Below are positions 23,431 to 32,071 of a stretch of DNA of 35,565 nt, piece after piece (position 1 is the first letter of the stretch; each line of letters starts with the position of its first letter). Both the position numbers and the translations under genes were made by a program. Under the pieces are notes generated by a model. That model was given only the letters and a program-made list of their open reading frames with translations, was not told where the DNA came from and did no database searches. Origin of the DNA: Extensimonas sp963708545 (GTDB lineage: Bacteria; Pseudomonadota; Gammaproteobacteria; Burkholderiales; Burkholderiaceae_C); the NCBI GenBank assembly GCA_963708545.1, contig CAVPUD010000086.1, forward strand, positions 1 to 35,565, given 5' to 3'.

Positions 23431-24495
23431 TCAAGCCACCACCACCGCCGCACCCGCGCCGCGCGCTGCGATGCGGCCTATGCGGTACACCTGCTCGCCC
23501 GCGGCGCGCAGCGTGGCGCTGGCGGCATCGGCGTCGGCCTCGGCCACGATCACGACCATGCCTATGCCGTTGTTGAAGGTGCGACTCATCTCCACGTCAT
23601 CGATGCCCGCGGTTTGTTGCAGCCAGGCGAAGAGCTCGGTTTGCGGCCAGCTGCCCTTGACGAGCTGCGCCGCCAGCCCATCGGGCAGCACGCGCGGGAT
23701 GTTTTCGAGCAAGCCGCCGCCCGTGATGTGCGCCAGCGCCTTGATGCCGCGGTTGCCCTGCGCCGGGTGCTGCGCGAGCGCGGCGAGCACGCTTTTCACG
23801 TACAGGCGCGTGGGCTCCATGAGGGCGGCGCGCAAGGGCTTGCCGTCCAGCGTCGTGGGCCATTGCGCCGCGGCGCGCTCGAGGCACTTGCGCACCAGGC
23901 TGAAGCCGTTGGAGTGCACGCCGCTCGAGGCCAGCCCCAGCACCACGTCGCCCGCCTGCACGCTCTGGCCCGTGAGTATCTGCGACTTTTCGACCACGCC
24001 CACGGCAAAACCGGCCAGGTCGTATTCACCGGGCGGGTACATGCCGGGCATCTCGGCCGTCTCGCCGCCGATGAGCGCGCAGCCCGCGAGCTCGCAGCCG
24101 CGCGCGATGCCGCCCACCACGGCGGCCGCGGTATCGACGTCGAGCTTGCCGCAGGCAAAGTAGTCCAGAAAGAACAGCGGCTCGGCGCCCTGCACCAGCA
24201 CGTCGTTGACGCTCATGGCCACGAGGTCTATGCCCACGGTGTCGTGCATGTTCCATTCGAAGGCCAGCTTGAGCTTGGTGCCCACGCCGTCGGTGCCGCT
24301 CACGAGCACGGGTTCGCGGTATCGCTTGGGCACTTCGAACAATGCGCCAAAGCCGCCTATGCCGGCCAGCACGCCTTCGCGCAGCGTCTTGCGTGCCAGG
24401 GGTTTGATGCGCTCGACGAGGGCATCGCCGGCGGCGATGTCAACGCCGGCGTCTTTGTACGACAAGGGGGTGGCAGTAGGATCAACAGCACTCAT
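23431..24495 (-). CDS. purM: Phosphoribosylformylglycinamidine cyclo-ligase (AIR synthetase)
   Basis: A 354-residue enzyme that closes FGAM to aminoimidazole ribotide with ATP, the purine step directly after PurL. Motifs: LSYKDAGVDI at the start, SGTDGVGTKLKLAF, the phosphate loop region GIDLVAMSVNDVLVQGAEPLFFLDY, GGETAEMPGMY, GLASSGVHSNGFSLVR, and AHITGGGLLENIPRVLP. Start ATG 24495 (MSAVDPTA) fits relatives; a GTG 27 bases upstream would add MHVRPCRPA with no support. The Shine-Dalgarno is poor. It faces hda across about 205 bases, which should hold both promoters; I could not assign them with confidence. Confidence 0.97.
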   Translation of the reverse strand: MSAVDPTATPLSYKDAGVDIAAGDALVERIKPLARKTLREGVLAGIGGFGALFEVPKRYREPVLVSGTDGVGTKLKLAFEWNMHDTVGIDLVAMSVNDVLVQGAEPLFFLDYFACGKLDVDTAAAVVGGIARGCELAGCALIGGETAEMPGMYPPGEYDLAGFAVGVVEKSQILTGQSVQAGDVVLGLASSGVHSNGFSLVRKCLERAAAQWPTTLDGKPLRAALMEPTRLYVKSVLAALAQHPAQGNRGIKALAHITGGGLLENIPRVLPDGLAAQLVKGSWPQTELFAWLQQTAGIDDVEMSRTFNNGIGMVVIVAEADADAASATLRAAGEQVYRIGRIAARGAGAAVVVA

Positions 24496-24700
24496 GGCAG
24501 GGCGGCACGGGCGAACGTGCACGGCAGACTAAAATTCGCGCCGATTCTACGGTGCCGGTCAGCTCGCCCGGCCGCTTTTCCCTTCAGCAGCCCTGTTGCT
24601 CGCCACAGCCACTTCCGCGCCCCAAAGCCAACCCTCGTTCCAAGCCAACATGCCTTTGGCCTGCGCCCCTCCCCTTCGCTGCCCGCACGATGAAGCCCCC

Positions 24701-25381
24701 ATGAAGCAACTCGCACTGGACCTGGGCCTGGCCCCGCCGCCCTCGCTCGCGCAGTTTCACGCCGGCCCTAACGCGGCGGCGCTGCAGCATCTGCGCCTGA
24801 TGCTCGACTCTGCGGCGCCCGTGCCCACCTACCTGTGGGGCGAGGCCGGCAGCGGCAAAACGTATCTGCTGCAGGCCGTGCGCGCCGAGTTGCAAGAGCG
24901 CGGCGCGAGCGTGGGCTGGCTGGCTGCGGACAGCGCTGCGCCGCCTGCCTTCGACGCACACTGGACGGCCGTGCTGCTCGACGACGTGCATGCTTACGAC
25001 AGCGCCCAACAGGCGGTGGCTTTCAACTGGTTCGTCAACGCCTTGCATCCTGCGAGCGGCAGCCCGCGCTGGGTGCTCGCGGCGGGTGCGCTGCCGCCCG
25101 CCGACCTGCCGCTGCGCGAGGACTTGCGCAGCCGCCTGGGCTGGGGCCATGTGTTCCAGCTGCAGCCGCTGGGCGAGGCCGACTGCCGCGCCGTGCTGCG
25201 CGCGCAGGCTGCGGCGCGTGGCATCCGCCTGAGCGACGAGGTGCTGGACTTCATGCTGCAGCGCTTTTCGCGCGACCTGGGCAGCCTGGTGCAGCTGCTG
25301 GACGCGCTCGACGCCTTCGCCCTGCGCACCCAGCGCGCCGTCACCATTCCATTGCTAAAAACCATGCTAGAAGCCCTCTGA
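24701..25381 (+). CDS. hda: DnaA regulatory inactivator Hda
   Basis: A 226-residue AAA+ protein related to DnaA domain III. With the DNA-loaded sliding clamp it promotes ATP hydrolysis on DnaA, preventing over-initiation. The clamp-binding motif is at the very amino end (MKQLALDLGL, residues 3-8), which fixes ATG 24701 against a longer frame with 35 extra residues. Walker A is GEAGSGKT (47-54), Walker B LLDDVHA, and arginine-rich sensor regions follow (REDLRSRLGWG, LQRFSRDLGSLVQLLDALDAF). The last codons (TMLEAL) and the stop overlap a short family repeat. Downstream is the HAD gene, 45 bases away on the same strand. Confidence 0.93.
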   Translation: MKQLALDLGLAPPPSLAQFHAGPNAAALQHLRLMLDSAAPVPTYLWGEAGSGKTYLLQAVRAELQERGASVGWLAADSAAPPAFDAHWTAVLLDDVHAYDSAQQAVAFNWFVNALHPASGSPRWVLAAGALPPADLPLREDLRSRLGWGHVFQLQPLGEADCRAVLRAQAAARGIRLSDEVLDFMLQRFSRDLGSLVQLLDALDAFALRTQRAVTIPLLKTMLEAL

Positions 25382-25407
25382 ACGGGCGCAAGCAGCTATT
25401 ATTTTCA
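25361..25407. repeat. Short family repeat, copy 4, over the hda stop codon
   Basis: GCTAGAAGCCCTCTGAACGG forms the left arm (compare GGCCTCTAGCGCTT elsewhere), and GCGCAAGCAGCTATTATTTT the well-conserved right arm. It supplies the end of the hda frame and the hda-HAD spacer. Confidence 0.65.
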
Positions 25408-25426
25408 TACTACCCTTGACCCGCGC

Positions 25427-26113
25427 ATGACACCCCCGCCCCGCCCCCGCGTCACGCTGTTCGACCTGGACCACACGCTGTTGCCCATAGACTCCGACCA
25501 TTCCTGGGGTGAATTCACCGTGCGCATCGGCTGGCACGACCGGGACGAATTTTTGCGCCGCAACGACGCCTTTTATGCCGACTACCAGGCCGGCACGCTG
25601 GACATCCACGACTACGTGCGCTTTGCCACCGCCGCGCTGCGCGAGCGCGGCCCGCAGGAGGCCGCCGCCGCGCAGGCCCGCTTCATGCGCGAGGTGATAG
25701 CGCCCGCCATCCGGCCCGAGGCGCTCGCGCTGCTGCGCCAGCACCAGGCGGCGGACGCGCACGTGCTCATCATCACCGCGACCAACGAATTCGTCACGCG
25801 CCCCATCGCCGACGCGCTGGGCGTGCCCGAATTGCTCGCCACGCGCCTGGCGCGCGACGCCAGCGGCTGGATCACCGGCGAGATCGAGGGCGTGCCCTGC
25901 CTGCGCGCGGGCAAGGTGCAGCGCATGGAACAATGGCTGGCCGCACGCGGCTGGGGCTGGAGCGACATCGAAAGCACGTTTTACAGCGACTCGATGAACG
26001 ACTTGCCGCTGCTCGAAAAAGTCGCTCACCCCGTGGCCACCAACCCCGACCCGCGCCTGCGGGCCCTCGCGCAAGAGCGCGGCTGGCGCATTCTGGATCT
26101 GTTCGCCTCATGA
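25427..26113 (+). CDS. HAD superfamily hydrolase, subfamily IB (SerB-like phosphatase)
   Basis: A 228-residue phosphatase with all four HAD motifs: motif I FDLDHTLLP with nucleophile Asp13 and acid/base Asp15; a helical cap (YADYQAGTLDIHDYVRFA); motif II VLIITATNEFV; a lysine in RAGKVQRMEQWL (motif III); and motif IV YSDSMNDLPLLEKV. This is the IB group containing phosphoserine phosphatase and related enzymes, so a small phosphomonoester is the likely substrate; which one is not visible. Its stop overlaps the pcnB start (ATGA), so the two are translationally coupled, in the same order as in related betaproteobacteria. Confidence 0.88.
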   Translation: MTPPPRPRVTLFDLDHTLLPIDSDHSWGEFTVRIGWHDRDEFLRRNDAFYADYQAGTLDIHDYVRFATAALRERGPQEAAAAQARFMREVIAPAIRPEALALLRQHQAADAHVLIITATNEFVTRPIADALGVPELLATRLARDASGWITGEIEGVPCLRAGKVQRMEQWLAARGWGWSDIESTFYSDSMNDLPLLEKVAHPVATNPDPRLRALAQERGWRILDLFAS

Positions 26114-27816
26114 TCAAAAACTTCATCGACAAGCTGCTCGGCAAAGCCCCCGCGGGCAGCGCCAAAGCCAAGAAAAATCCCTCCTTCGGCCGCCGCGCCG
26201 AAGTGCCTGCGAGCGCGCACGGCATAGACCCGAGCCTGGTCGATCGCCGCGCCGCCGAGGTGGTGCATACCCTCAAGCAGGCCGGCTTCGAGGCCTACAT
26301 CGTGGGCGGCGCGGTGCGCGATCTGCTCCTGGGCCTGCGCCCCAAGGACTTCGACGTGGCCACCAACGCCACGCCCGAGCAGGTCAAGCAGCTGTTTCGG
26401 CGCGCCTTCATCATCGGGCGGCGCTTTCGCATCGTGCACGTGGTGTTCGGGCGCGGGCGCGAGCACGAGGTGATCGAAGTCTCGACCTTCCGCGCCTACC
26501 TCGACAGCGCCGCGGCCGAGCAGGTCAGCGGCAACGAAAAAAGCTCGCGCCAGGCGCTCGCGGGCGTGCAGCACGCCGTCGATGTCTCAGGGCGCGTGCT
26601 GCGCGACAACGTCTGGGGCCCGCAGCAAGAAGACGCGGCGCGGCGCGACTTCACGATCAACGCGATGTACTACGACCCTGAGACACAGATCGTCGTCGAT
26701 TACCACCAGGGCATCCAAGACGCGAAGAAAAAACTCCTGCGCATGATCGGCGACCCCGCCACGCGCTACCGCGAAGACCCCGTGCGCATCCTGCGCGCCG
26801 TGCGCTTTGCCGCCAAGCTCAGCGCGCTGGGCTTTACGTTCGCGCCGCAGACCGCCGCGCCGCTCGCGGCCTCGCTGCCGCTGCTCGCCGACGTGCCGCC
26901 CAGCCGCATGTTCGACGAAATGCTCAAGCTGCTGCAAACCGGCCATGCGCTCGCCTCGATCGCGCAGCTGCGCAAACTCGGGCTCGACCGCGGCATCTAC
27001 CCGCTGCTCAACGTGGTGGTGGAGCGCGCCGACACCCCCTTCGTGCGCGCCGCGCTGCTGGACACCGACCGCCGCGTGGCCGAGGGCAAATCGGTGGTGC
27101 CGAGCTTTTTGCTCGCCTGCGTGCTCTGGGACGACGTGCGCACGGCCTGGCAGCAGCGCCTGCGCACACAGCACCCGCTGCCCGCGCTGCACGAGGCCAT
27201 AGACGAAGTATTCGAGCGGCGCATAGGCGATGTCTCGGGGCGCGGCAAGCTCGCGTCCGACATGCGCGAAATCTGGGTCATGCAGCCGCGCTTTGAAAAG
27301 CGCACGGGCAACACGCCCTTCGGCCTCGTGGAGCAGCCGCGCTTTCGCGCCGGCTTCGACTTTCTGCGCCTGCGCGCCGACGTGGGCGAAGTTGAGGAAG
27401 CCCTGGCCGAATGGTGGCAGGACTTCCAAACCGCCGAAGACGAACGCCGCGCCGACCTGATCGCGCAGGCGCGCGAAGAGCAACAAGGCCAGGAAAAAGC
27501 GCGCAAACGCCCCGCCAAGACGTGGCGCGCGGCACCTCCATCGTCCGAGGACAGCACGCCGCCGAATGCAGAGCCGGCACCGCCCACAGTCGCCACCGCC
27601 ATTGCCGACGAAGCCGCAGGCGCAGACGCAGACCAAGCCCCGAAAAAACGCCGGCGCCGGCGCCGCAAGCCCGCCGCGCAAGGCACAGGCGCAGAGGCCG
27701 GGGCGGATGCGGCAAACGACGCAGACGCTGGCGCAGACGCCGGCGCCAACGTCCCCGGCAGCGCGAGCGCGGCTGCGTCCGACCCCGCGCCGAACGCCCC
27801 GCCCGATGCCCGCTGA
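26110..27816 (+). CDS. pcnB: Poly(A) polymerase I
   Basis: A 568-residue nucleotidyltransferase that adds A-tails to RNA 3' ends, marking them for decay. The catalytic part reads AYIVGGAVRDLLLG then DFDVATNATP with Asp80 and Asp82. RRAFIIGRRFRIVHVVFGR distinguishes poly(A) polymerase from CCA-adding enzyme. RRDFTINAMYYD, RYREDPVRILRAVRFAAKL and PPSRMFDEMLKLL follow. The start overlaps the HAD stop (ATGA); in-frame codons further upstream lie inside the HAD gene. From about residue 470 the tail is low-complexity: Pro/Glu-rich, then a basic run KKRRRRRRK, then about 60 residues of Ala, Asp, Gly and Pro. The basic part probably binds RNA; the acidic, alanine-rich end has no family I know. Confidence 0.95.
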   Translation: MIKNFIDKLLGKAPAGSAKAKKNPSFGRRAEVPASAHGIDPSLVDRRAAEVVHTLKQAGFEAYIVGGAVRDLLLGLRPKDFDVATNATPEQVKQLFRRAFIIGRRFRIVHVVFGRGREHEVIEVSTFRAYLDSAAAEQVSGNEKSSRQALAGVQHAVDVSGRVLRDNVWGPQQEDAARRDFTINAMYYDPETQIVVDYHQGIQDAKKKLLRMIGDPATRYREDPVRILRAVRFAAKLSALGFTFAPQTAAPLAASLPLLADVPPSRMFDEMLKLLQTGHALASIAQLRKLGLDRGIYPLLNVVVERADTPFVRAALLDTDRRVAEGKSVVPSFLLACVLWDDVRTAWQQRLRTQHPLPALHEAIDEVFERRIGDVSGRGKLASDMREIWVMQPRFEKRTGNTPFGLVEQPRFRAGFDFLRLRADVGEVEEALAEWWQDFQTAEDERRADLIAQAREEQQGQEKARKRPAKTWRAAPPSSEDSTPPNAEPAPPTVATAIADEAAGADADQAPKKRRRRRRKPAAQGTGAEAGADAANDADAGADAGANVPGSASAAASDPAPNAPPDAR

Positions 27817-27831
27817 CCGATTCGTACCGGC

Positions 27832-28392
27832 ATGCCTAGGCGCACCGAAAACGCCAACGACGACGCCTTAGAAACCACCATGGACACCGCTGCACCTTCG
27901 GGCGCGCCGCCAGCGGCGGGGACGCTGGGGGCCGTGTCTGCCGGCATAGGCCTGGGCGCCAACCTCGGCGACTGCGCCGCCACGCTGCGCCAGGCCCTGC
28001 AAGCCATCGCCGCCCTGCCCGGCACGCAGCTGCTGCGCCATTCGTCGCTCTACCGCAGCGCCCCAGTGGCAGCCACTGGGCCCGACTATGTCAACGCCGT
28101 GGCCGAGATTCTCACTACGCTGAGCCCGCAGGCGCTGCTGCAAGCCCTGCAGCACCTGGAACACGCCGCAGGCCGCGAGCGCCCCTACCGCAACGCCCCG
28201 CGCACGCTGGACCTGGACATCCTCTGGTGGGACGACCTGCACCTCGCCACCCCCACCCTGACCGTGCCGCACCCATGCATGCACGAGCGCGCCTTCGTGC
28301 TCGTCCCCCTCGCCGAAATCGCCCCCCAGCGCGTCACCCCCGAGCGACTGCGCGCAGTGCAAGGGCAGCGGGTGGAACGGCTGGAGGAGTAA
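27832..28392 (+). CDS. folK: 2-amino-4-hydroxy-6-hydroxymethyldihydropteridine diphosphokinase
   Basis: A folate-pathway kinase that transfers pyrophosphate from ATP to hydroxymethyl-dihydropterin. Core motifs: GIGLGANLGD, SLYRSAPV, PDYVNAVAEI, the HPPK signature RPYRNAPRTLDLDILWW, and PHPCMHERAFVLVPLAEIAP. The frame from ATG 27832 has 186 residues and a 35-residue lead before the conserved part; ATG 27880 (MDTAAPSG) would give 170 residues, nearer the family norm. Neither has a clear ribosome site, so the start is unsettled. It follows pcnB by 15 bases, and probably shares its transcript; panB, often near in other bacteria, is not here. Confidence 0.93.
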   Translation: MPRRTENANDDALETTMDTAAPSGAPPAAGTLGAVSAGIGLGANLGDCAATLRQALQAIAALPGTQLLRHSSLYRSAPVAATGPDYVNAVAEILTTLSPQALLQALQHLEHAAGRERPYRNAPRTLDLDILWWDDLHLATPTLTVPHPCMHERAFVLVPLAEIAPQRVTPERLRAVQGQRVERLEE

Positions 28393-28510
28393 TTGAGTAA
28401 CTGTGGGTAATTGGGGGCAGATTCCAATTATTTTGTCTTGCCCCATAGGCTGAGCACGGCGCGGGCTCGTGTGGCGTTTTGCCCCATCACAACGATGCAC
28501 AATCCCAGGC

Positions 28511-29158
28511 ATGACCCACACCCCCGCCTCCCTTGCCGATTTGCGCAAAAGCTACGAACGCGCAGAGCTCAGTGAAGATGCCTCGCACGCCGACCCGCTG
28601 CTGCAGTTCGACCAGTGGATCAAAGAGGCGCTGAACGCCCAGTTGCCCGAGCCCAACGCCATGACGGTGGCCACCGTGGGCGGCGACTTGCGCCCGAGCA
28701 CGCGCGTGGTGCTGATCAAGGGATACGACGCGCGCGGCATCGTGTGGTTCACCAACTATGAAAGCCGCAAGGGCCGCGAACTTGCGGGCAACCCGTATGC
28801 GGCGCTGCAGTTTCATTGGGTCGAGCTCGAGCGCGTGGTGCGCATCGAGGGCGTGGTCGAGAAGGTCAGTGAGGAAGAAAGCGACGCCTACTTCCACAGC
28901 CGTCCGCTGGACTCGCGCATAGGCGCCTGGGCGAGTCCGCAAAGCCAGGTGATACCGGGCCGCAACGTGCTGCTGGCCAATGCCGCGCGCTACGGCGCGC
29001 AGTTCCTGCTGCGCCCGCCGCGCCCGCCGCATTGGGGCGGCTACCGCCTGAAGCCCGACCAATGGGAGTTCTGGCAGGGCCGCAAGAGCCGCCTGCACGA
29101 CCGGCTGCGCTACAGGCAGGAGGCTGGCGCCTGGGTGCGCGAACGCCTGGCGCCTTGA
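28511..29158 (+). CDS. pdxH: Pyridoxine/pyridoxamine 5'-phosphate oxidase
   Basis: A 215-residue FMN enzyme that makes pyridoxal 5'-phosphate, using oxygen. Motifs: AMTVATVGGDLRPSTRVVLIKG (FMN binding), IVWFTNYESRKGRELAGNPYAALQFHW, EGVVEKVSEEESDAYFHSRPLDSRIGAWAS, and the carboxy end WEFWQGRKSRLHDRLRYR with the substrate-binding RLHDR. ATG 28511 (MTHTPASLADLRKSYE) fits the family start; a GTG 42 bases upstream would add an unsupported lead. The 118 bases between folK and this gene hold GGGGCA/TTGCCCC arms with an 18-base loop, too weak to call a terminator, so the gene may or may not be in the pcnB-folK transcript. Confidence 0.96.
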   Translation: MTHTPASLADLRKSYERAELSEDASHADPLLQFDQWIKEALNAQLPEPNAMTVATVGGDLRPSTRVVLIKGYDARGIVWFTNYESRKGRELAGNPYAALQFHWVELERVVRIEGVVEKVSEEESDAYFHSRPLDSRIGAWASPQSQVIPGRNVLLANAARYGAQFLLRPPRPPHWGGYRLKPDQWEFWQGRKSRLHDRLRYRQEAGAWVRERLAP

Positions 29159-29227
29159 GGAGCGGTCTGTGCTGCGCCACCTCCGCCCGGGGGGCTGCCG
29201 AGAGCGGCATGGCGCGCACGCTGGCGC

Positions 29228-29740
29228 TCACTTGTCGATGAACGTCCCGACCAGGTCGAAAAACTGCTTGTAGAACTTCTTCTCGGTCACCGTGGTGCTC
29301 GAGACTTTGACGAGCGAGTCGGCGCTCTTGCTCCAGGGCAGCGAGATGCCGCCGCCGCCCACGCTCACGCTGGCGCCGCCCGAGACTTTCTTGAGCTTGT
29401 AGCGGGTTTCGATGGCGTTCACGAACACCGTCGCGCCCTTGCTGGCGGCCTTGCAGACCACGTGGAAGTCGAGCACGGCGTTGAGTTCCTCCTCGGGCTG
29501 GAACTCCTTGTGCGCATGGATGTTCGTGTCCTTGACCTCATCGATGCGGTAGCCCTGGCTCAGCAGGGCGCGCTGCGCCGCGTCGCAAGCCTCTTGCTCG
29601 CCGGTGGCGTAGGTTCGCTGGTATGGGGAGTCCTTTTTGAACTCCTCCTCCTCATAGACCGGCCGGGTGCCGCAGGCAGCGCACAGCGCGAGCAGCAGCA
29701 CCGCAAACGCCCCCCGTGTGATTGACCAAGTGTGTTTCAT
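29228..29740 (-). CDS. DUF2242 family putative lipoprotein
   Basis: A 170-residue exported protein. The amino end (MKHTWSITRGAFAVLLLALCAACG) is a signal sequence with a cysteine placed like a lipobox (LCAAC), but position -3 is Cys instead of the usual Leu/Val, so lipid attachment is likely, not certain. The mature part has YEEEEFKKDSPYQRTYATGEQEACDAAQRALLSQGYRIDEV, the pattern I recall for DUF2242 of Burkholderiales; function unknown. A Gly/Ser stretch (SVGGGGISLPWS) lies near residue 135. It is downstream of the TonB receptor on the same strand, 65 bases apart, and converges on pdxH. ATG 29740 is chosen because it begins the signal sequence. Confidence 0.8.
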   Translation of the reverse strand: MKHTWSITRGAFAVLLLALCAACGTRPVYEEEEFKKDSPYQRTYATGEQEACDAAQRALLSQGYRIDEVKDTNIHAHKEFQPEEELNAVLDFHVVCKAASKGATVFVNAIETRYKLKKVSGGASVSVGGGGISLPWSKSADSLVKVSSTTVTEKKFYKQFFDLVGTFIDK

Positions 29741-29805
29741 GGCGTGCCAGTATAGGGGGCCTGCGCGGCGGTGCAAAGGCCCGAAGTCAAGCCCTCGTGT
29801 CGGCC

Positions 29806-31908
29806 TCAAAACTCCACGCGCAAGCCCAGCGTGATGTCGCGCCCCATCAGCGGCGCGGCGGTCTTGATGAACGAGGTGCTCGCGTAGGCCAGGCGGTTGT
29901 TGAGGTTGTTGGCCTTGAGGTAGAGCTGCCAGCGCTGCCCAAACGCGCCGCTCGCTGTGCCGCCGTAGCTCAGGCCGACGTTGAGCATGCCGTACCCCGG
30001 CGTGGGCGTCTCGAACGCGGCGGTGCGATCCTGGCGCGCCACCTGCAGCCACTCGGTGTAGCCCTGCCAAGGGCCCCAGCTACCGTCCAGACGCAGCCCC
30101 GCGCGTGCCGCGGGCATGCGCGGCACGCGGCTGCCGTCGTCGAGGTGCGCGCGCACGGCGTCGCCCCGCAGCGTGAGGCCCAGGTGGCGCGTGAGGCGCT
30201 GGTGCACCTGGCCTTCGAAGCCGGTGAAGGTCGCGTCCTGCTGGCTGTATTGCAGCAGCTGCAAGCCGCCGAGCTCATCGACGGTGCGGCCGTAGATGTA
30301 GTTGGCGATGTGGTTGCGGAACACGCTGAGCTCGAAGGTGGTGTCGCCGGCCATCTTGCGCAGGCTCAGGTCGATGTTTTGCGCAGTCTCGGCGCGCAGA
30401 TCGGCGTTGCCGCGTTCATAGGTGCGCGTGGCCAGGTGCAAGCCCTGGGCGTAGAGCTCCTCGGCCGTGGGTAGGCGCACGGCGCGCGTGAGCGAGGCGC
30501 CCAGGGTGTAGCCGGGCGTGAACTTCCACACCGCGCCGAGCGAGGCCGAGGTGCCGTGGTGCTCGCGTTCGATGCCGCTGCTTTGCGCCTCCGCGCTCTG
30601 GCGGTCGTGGCGCAGCGCGGCTTCGAAGCGCCAGTCGCGCCAACGGTACTCCTCGAGCGCGAACAGGCCCACTTTGTGCGTCGCCGTGGGCTCGATGTAC
30701 GCCTCTTCGCCGTCGGCGCGGAATTTGCGCTGCCCGAGCTGCAGGCCCACGAGGCCACGCCAGCCGGCGATCGGCAGGTGTTCGAGCTCGATGCGGCTGT
30801 CGTAGGCCCGGTTGTTGAAGGTGGTGCCGATGGCGCCGTCCTCGATCTCGTTGTGCCGGTAGCGCGTGAGCCCGCTGCGCAGGCGCACGGCGGCGACGCC
30901 GGCAAACGGGTTGCGCAGCTCGCCGCGCAGGTCCCAGCGCTCGCTGAGCAGATCGACCATGGGCGCGGTGGCGTCGGTCGCAGCTTGCGCGGGCTCTGCG
31001 TCGGCGGGGCAGACCAGGCGGTTGCCATCGGCGCCGCAGCCCGCATGCGCCGCGTCGTCGCCCGGCAGGCCGTATTTCGCGGTCTGGCGCGTGTAGGCCG
31101 CGCCGAGGTAGCCGTCGGTGTTGATCCACGAGAGGCCCACGCTGCCCGTGTCGCCGCGCTGGTAGCTGCCGGGCACGCGCGCGCCTTGTGGCCAGCCGCT
31201 GCCGGCGCGGTAGCTTTGGGCGTCGTTGGCCGCGCCTTCGACGTGCAGCGCCAGGTGCCCCGTGCCGCCGGTGAGTGCGAACGCGCCGGCTTTTTCGCGC
31301 GCGTTGCTGCCCGCGCGCAGCTCGGCGCTGCCCGTGTAGCCTTTTTCGGGGATGGCCGTGGGCACCTTGTCGTCGAGCACGTTGACCACGCCGCCCACGG
31401 CGCCGCCGCCGTAGAGCAGCGCCGAAGGGCCGCGCAGCACCTCGATCTGGCGCGCAAGCAAGGGAGAGGACGCGACCGCGTGGTCGGGGCTCACGGTGGA
31501 GGCGTCCTGCAGCTCGGCGCCGTCGCTCAGGATCTTCACGCGCGGGCCGTCCATGCCGCGGATGATGGGGCGGCTCGCGCCCGCGCCGAAATGGCTCGCG
31601 CTGATGCCCGGCATGCCGTCCAGCGTGTCGCCCAGCGTCGCGGCGCGCCGCTGCACGAGCTCGTCGCCTTCGAGCACGCTCACGGGCGTGGCCAGCTCGC
31701 TGCTGCCCAGCTGCAGGCCACTGGCGGATACGGTGACGGTGGCGAGCGTGGGCGCCTCGGCACCGGAAGCAGTCGCCGCGGGCGCGGCCTCTGCAGTGGC
31801 GGGAACGCTTTGCGCACGGGCAAAACCTGCGCCCGTCAGCAGCAGCCCCAGGCCCCAAGCCACAGGGCGCAACGCCAAGGAGGTCACGATTTTTCGAGTG
31901 GATTTCAT
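29806..31908 (-). CDS. TonB-dependent outer-membrane receptor, ZnuD-like
   Basis: A 700-residue outer-membrane gated channel. ATG 31908 starts a signal peptide ending about FARAQ (33). A TonB-box-like segment LATVTVSASG follows (56-64), then the plug with PVSVLEGDEL, GMPGISASHFGAGASRPIIRGMDG, RVKILSDGAELQDAS and EVLRGPSALLYGGGAVGGVVNVLDD. The barrel ends in TLGLRVEF. The plug closely follows Neisseria ZnuD, a zinc receptor. A loop with His288, Cys291 and Cys300 (HAGCGADGNRLVC) could bind metal as the His/Cys loop of ZnuD does. AAAGG precedes the ATG. The small secreted protein gene upstream (same strand) supports a metal-uptake unit. I found no Zur operator. Zinc specificity is inferred. Confidence 0.88.
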   Translation of the reverse strand: MKSTRKIVTSLALRPVAWGLGLLLTGAGFARAQSVPATAEAAPAATASGAEAPTLATVTVSASGLQLGSSELATPVSVLEGDELVQRRAATLGDTLDGMPGISASHFGAGASRPIIRGMDGPRVKILSDGAELQDASTVSPDHAVASSPLLARQIEVLRGPSALLYGGGAVGGVVNVLDDKVPTAIPEKGYTGSAELRAGSNAREKAGAFALTGGTGHLALHVEGAANDAQSYRAGSGWPQGARVPGSYQRGDTGSVGLSWINTDGYLGAAYTRQTAKYGLPGDDAAHAGCGADGNRLVCPADAEPAQAATDATAPMVDLLSERWDLRGELRNPFAGVAAVRLRSGLTRYRHNEIEDGAIGTTFNNRAYDSRIELEHLPIAGWRGLVGLQLGQRKFRADGEEAYIEPTATHKVGLFALEEYRWRDWRFEAALRHDRQSAEAQSSGIEREHHGTSASLGAVWKFTPGYTLGASLTRAVRLPTAEELYAQGLHLATRTYERGNADLRAETAQNIDLSLRKMAGDTTFELSVFRNHIANYIYGRTVDELGGLQLLQYSQQDATFTGFEGQVHQRLTRHLGLTLRGDAVRAHLDDGSRVPRMPAARAGLRLDGSWGPWQGYTEWLQVARQDRTAAFETPTPGYGMLNVGLSYGGTASGAFGQRWQLYLKANNLNNRLAYASTSFIKTAAPLMGRDITLGLRVEF

Positions 31909-32005
31909 GAAAGCAAACCTTTGCAACGAGGAACGCCGGGGCGGCACGCAGCCACCCGACCACGCAGGCCATGGCCCGCGCAGACAGCGTCCAGAAAATA
32001 TGAAC

Positions 32006-32055
32006 GAAATTGGCCTCTAGCGCTTATGTATCAAGCACTAGTAGCTATCACAAAT
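32006..32055. repeat. Short family repeat, copy 5 (best preserved)
   Basis: TTGGCCTCTAGCGCTTATGT and ATCAAGCACTAGTAGCTATC form both arms; CTAGCGCTT/AAGCACTAG pairs with one mismatch across the centre. It is the clearest copy in the window and lies in the spacer between the receptor gene and the small protein gene upstream of it. Confidence 0.75.
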
Positions 32056-32071
32056 GGAGCAAATGGAGTAT